64,000 nucleotides of DNA from Planctomycetota bacterium (GTDB lineage: Bacteria; Planctomycetota; SZUA-567; H5-PLA8): NCBI GenBank assembly GCA_015075375.1, contig JABTUM010000001.1, positions 1,917,201 through 1,981,200 of the forward strand. The letters are read 5' to 3'. The position numbers and the translations under genes were made by a program. The first letter of the stretch is position 1, and the number at the start of each line of letters is the position of its first letter. Below the pieces are notes generated by a model. That model did not search any database, was not told where the DNA came from, and saw only the letters and a program-made list of their open reading frames with translations. Below are positions 63,517-64,000 of this stretch, one piece after another.

Positions 63517-64000
63517 CTACACTACGTTCACTTTCGGCTTGAGCCCGAATTTTTCCAGGCGGCTGCGCAGCGTATTACGCGTGATGCCTAATAGCTTGGC
63601 CGTGCGGACCTGGTTCCCATTCATCTTTTCCAAAGCGCGGGCGATCAGCAGGCGCTCCATCTCTTCGATCAGGCTGTCCTTTCCGCTGGCGAGCAAGCGG
63701 TCGATCAGCGCCTCCATGTCCTCTTCGGCCGCTTGGCGCGGCGCTCCGGACTCGGTGCGCGGACCGTCGGGGCCGAAATCGAGGTCTTCGATGGTGATGG
63801 ACGGCCCGTTGCAAAGCACCAGACCGCGCCGAATGACGTTCTCAAGCTGGCGGACGTTACCGGGCCAGTCGTAGCTGGTGAGCTTGTCCATGGCCTTGGC
63901 GCTGGCTTCGGTCGCTTCGCTCATCAGGATTTCGCGGTGCCGCGCGATCATGTACCGGACCAGCTCGGGTATGTCCTCGCGCCGCTCGCGCAGCGACGGG
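63517..64000 (-). CDS. sigma-54-dependent activator, C-terminal part (5' end outside window)
   Basis: The frame is open to the window edge. It begins within the AAA+ domain of bacterial enhancer-binding proteins (SLRERREDIPELVRYM), followed by LTSYDWPGNVRQLENVIRRGLVL, and ends with a Fis-type helix-turn-helix (RALEKMNGNQVRTAKLLGITRNTLRSRLEKFGL). Such proteins open sigma-54 promoters with ATP. The sensory part, probably REC or another domain, lies outside. It is separated from aroC by 237 bp with no recognised element. Confidence 0.92.
   Translation of the reverse strand, partial: PSLRERREDIPELVRYMIARHREILMSEATEASAKAMDKLTSYDWPGNVRQLENVIRRGLVLCNGPSITIEDLDFGPDGPRTESGAPRQAAEEDMEALIDRLLASGKDSLIEEMERLLIARALEKMNGNQVRTAKLLGITRNTLRSRLEKFGLKPKVNVV

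Overview
The window reads as chromosomal DNA of a GC-rich Gram-negative bacterium. It carries an intact str-type ribosomal cluster (rpsL, rpsG, fusA), rpmA, rnhA and aroC, an outer-membrane porin and many exported proteins with signal or lipoprotein peptides. A formylglycine-type sulfatase, a PQQ-propeller protein, a zinc-finger/TPR membrane protein, a phytanoyl-CoA-dioxygenase-like enzyme, a DUF4091 protein, sugar-phosphate TIM barrels and a Gfo/Idh/MocA oxidoreductase together suggest the PVC superphylum, most likely Planctomycetota. That placement is inference from gene content; no 16S or tRNA gene was found here.

Layout. 1-8.4 kb: two envelope genes on +, then a minus-strand block with a HEAT-repeat protein, an HtrA-type protease co-translated with a two-domain degenerate protease, an M48 metalloprotease, a soluble histidine kinase and a STAS-like protein. 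8.7-12.3 kb: rpsL-rpsG, a terminator, then fusA behind its own promoter and a structured leader. 12.3-14.9 kb: a GntR/LacI-type regulator divergent from a secreted propeller protein, across an AT-rich operator region. 15-25.6 kb: an Ada-like repair protein, rpmA, an OprP-like porin, an SSP411/YyaL protein with a DsbD-like tail, a caspase/CHAT-like small protein, a PfpI protein, a C45 peptidase and a TPR protein. 25.7-37.8 kb: a lipase, an AraC regulator, PhyH, DUF423, a sulfatase, ComEC with an eroded metallo-beta-lactamase domain, a PIG-L deacetylase next to a NagB-like isomerase, and a MaoC-like protein.

37.8-39.5 kb (minus) holds the most striking locus: a c-di-AMP (ydaO/yuaA) riboswitch followed by a 79-residue remnant of a Trk/Ktr potassium transporter and then a HAMP-PAS receptor that has no output domain. 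39.7-47.5 kb is one long plus-strand run: GT2 glycosyltransferase, a PA14 protein with an SGNH-like tail, a TIM-barrel isomerase, a lipoprotein, a Gfo/Idh/MocA oxidoreductase and an SGNH lipoprotein. 47.5-64 kb: thermonuclease, ArsC, an M14 carboxypeptidase, a PPIase/dUTPase/PQQ operon, a DUF4091 protein, a GT4 enzyme translationally coupled to a double ABC permease that has a LysM-like insert, a TadA-like protein without its catalytic glutamate, an APH/P-loop kinase fusion, rnhA, aroC and the C-terminal end of a sigma-54 activator.

A recurring theme is enzymes whose fold is kept while catalytic residues are lost: the double pseudo-HtrA, the ComEC beta-lactamase domain, the deaminase, the SGNH-like tail and the NagB-like protein. 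Very long antisense reading frames occur throughout because of the GC-rich codon bias; they were not annotated.
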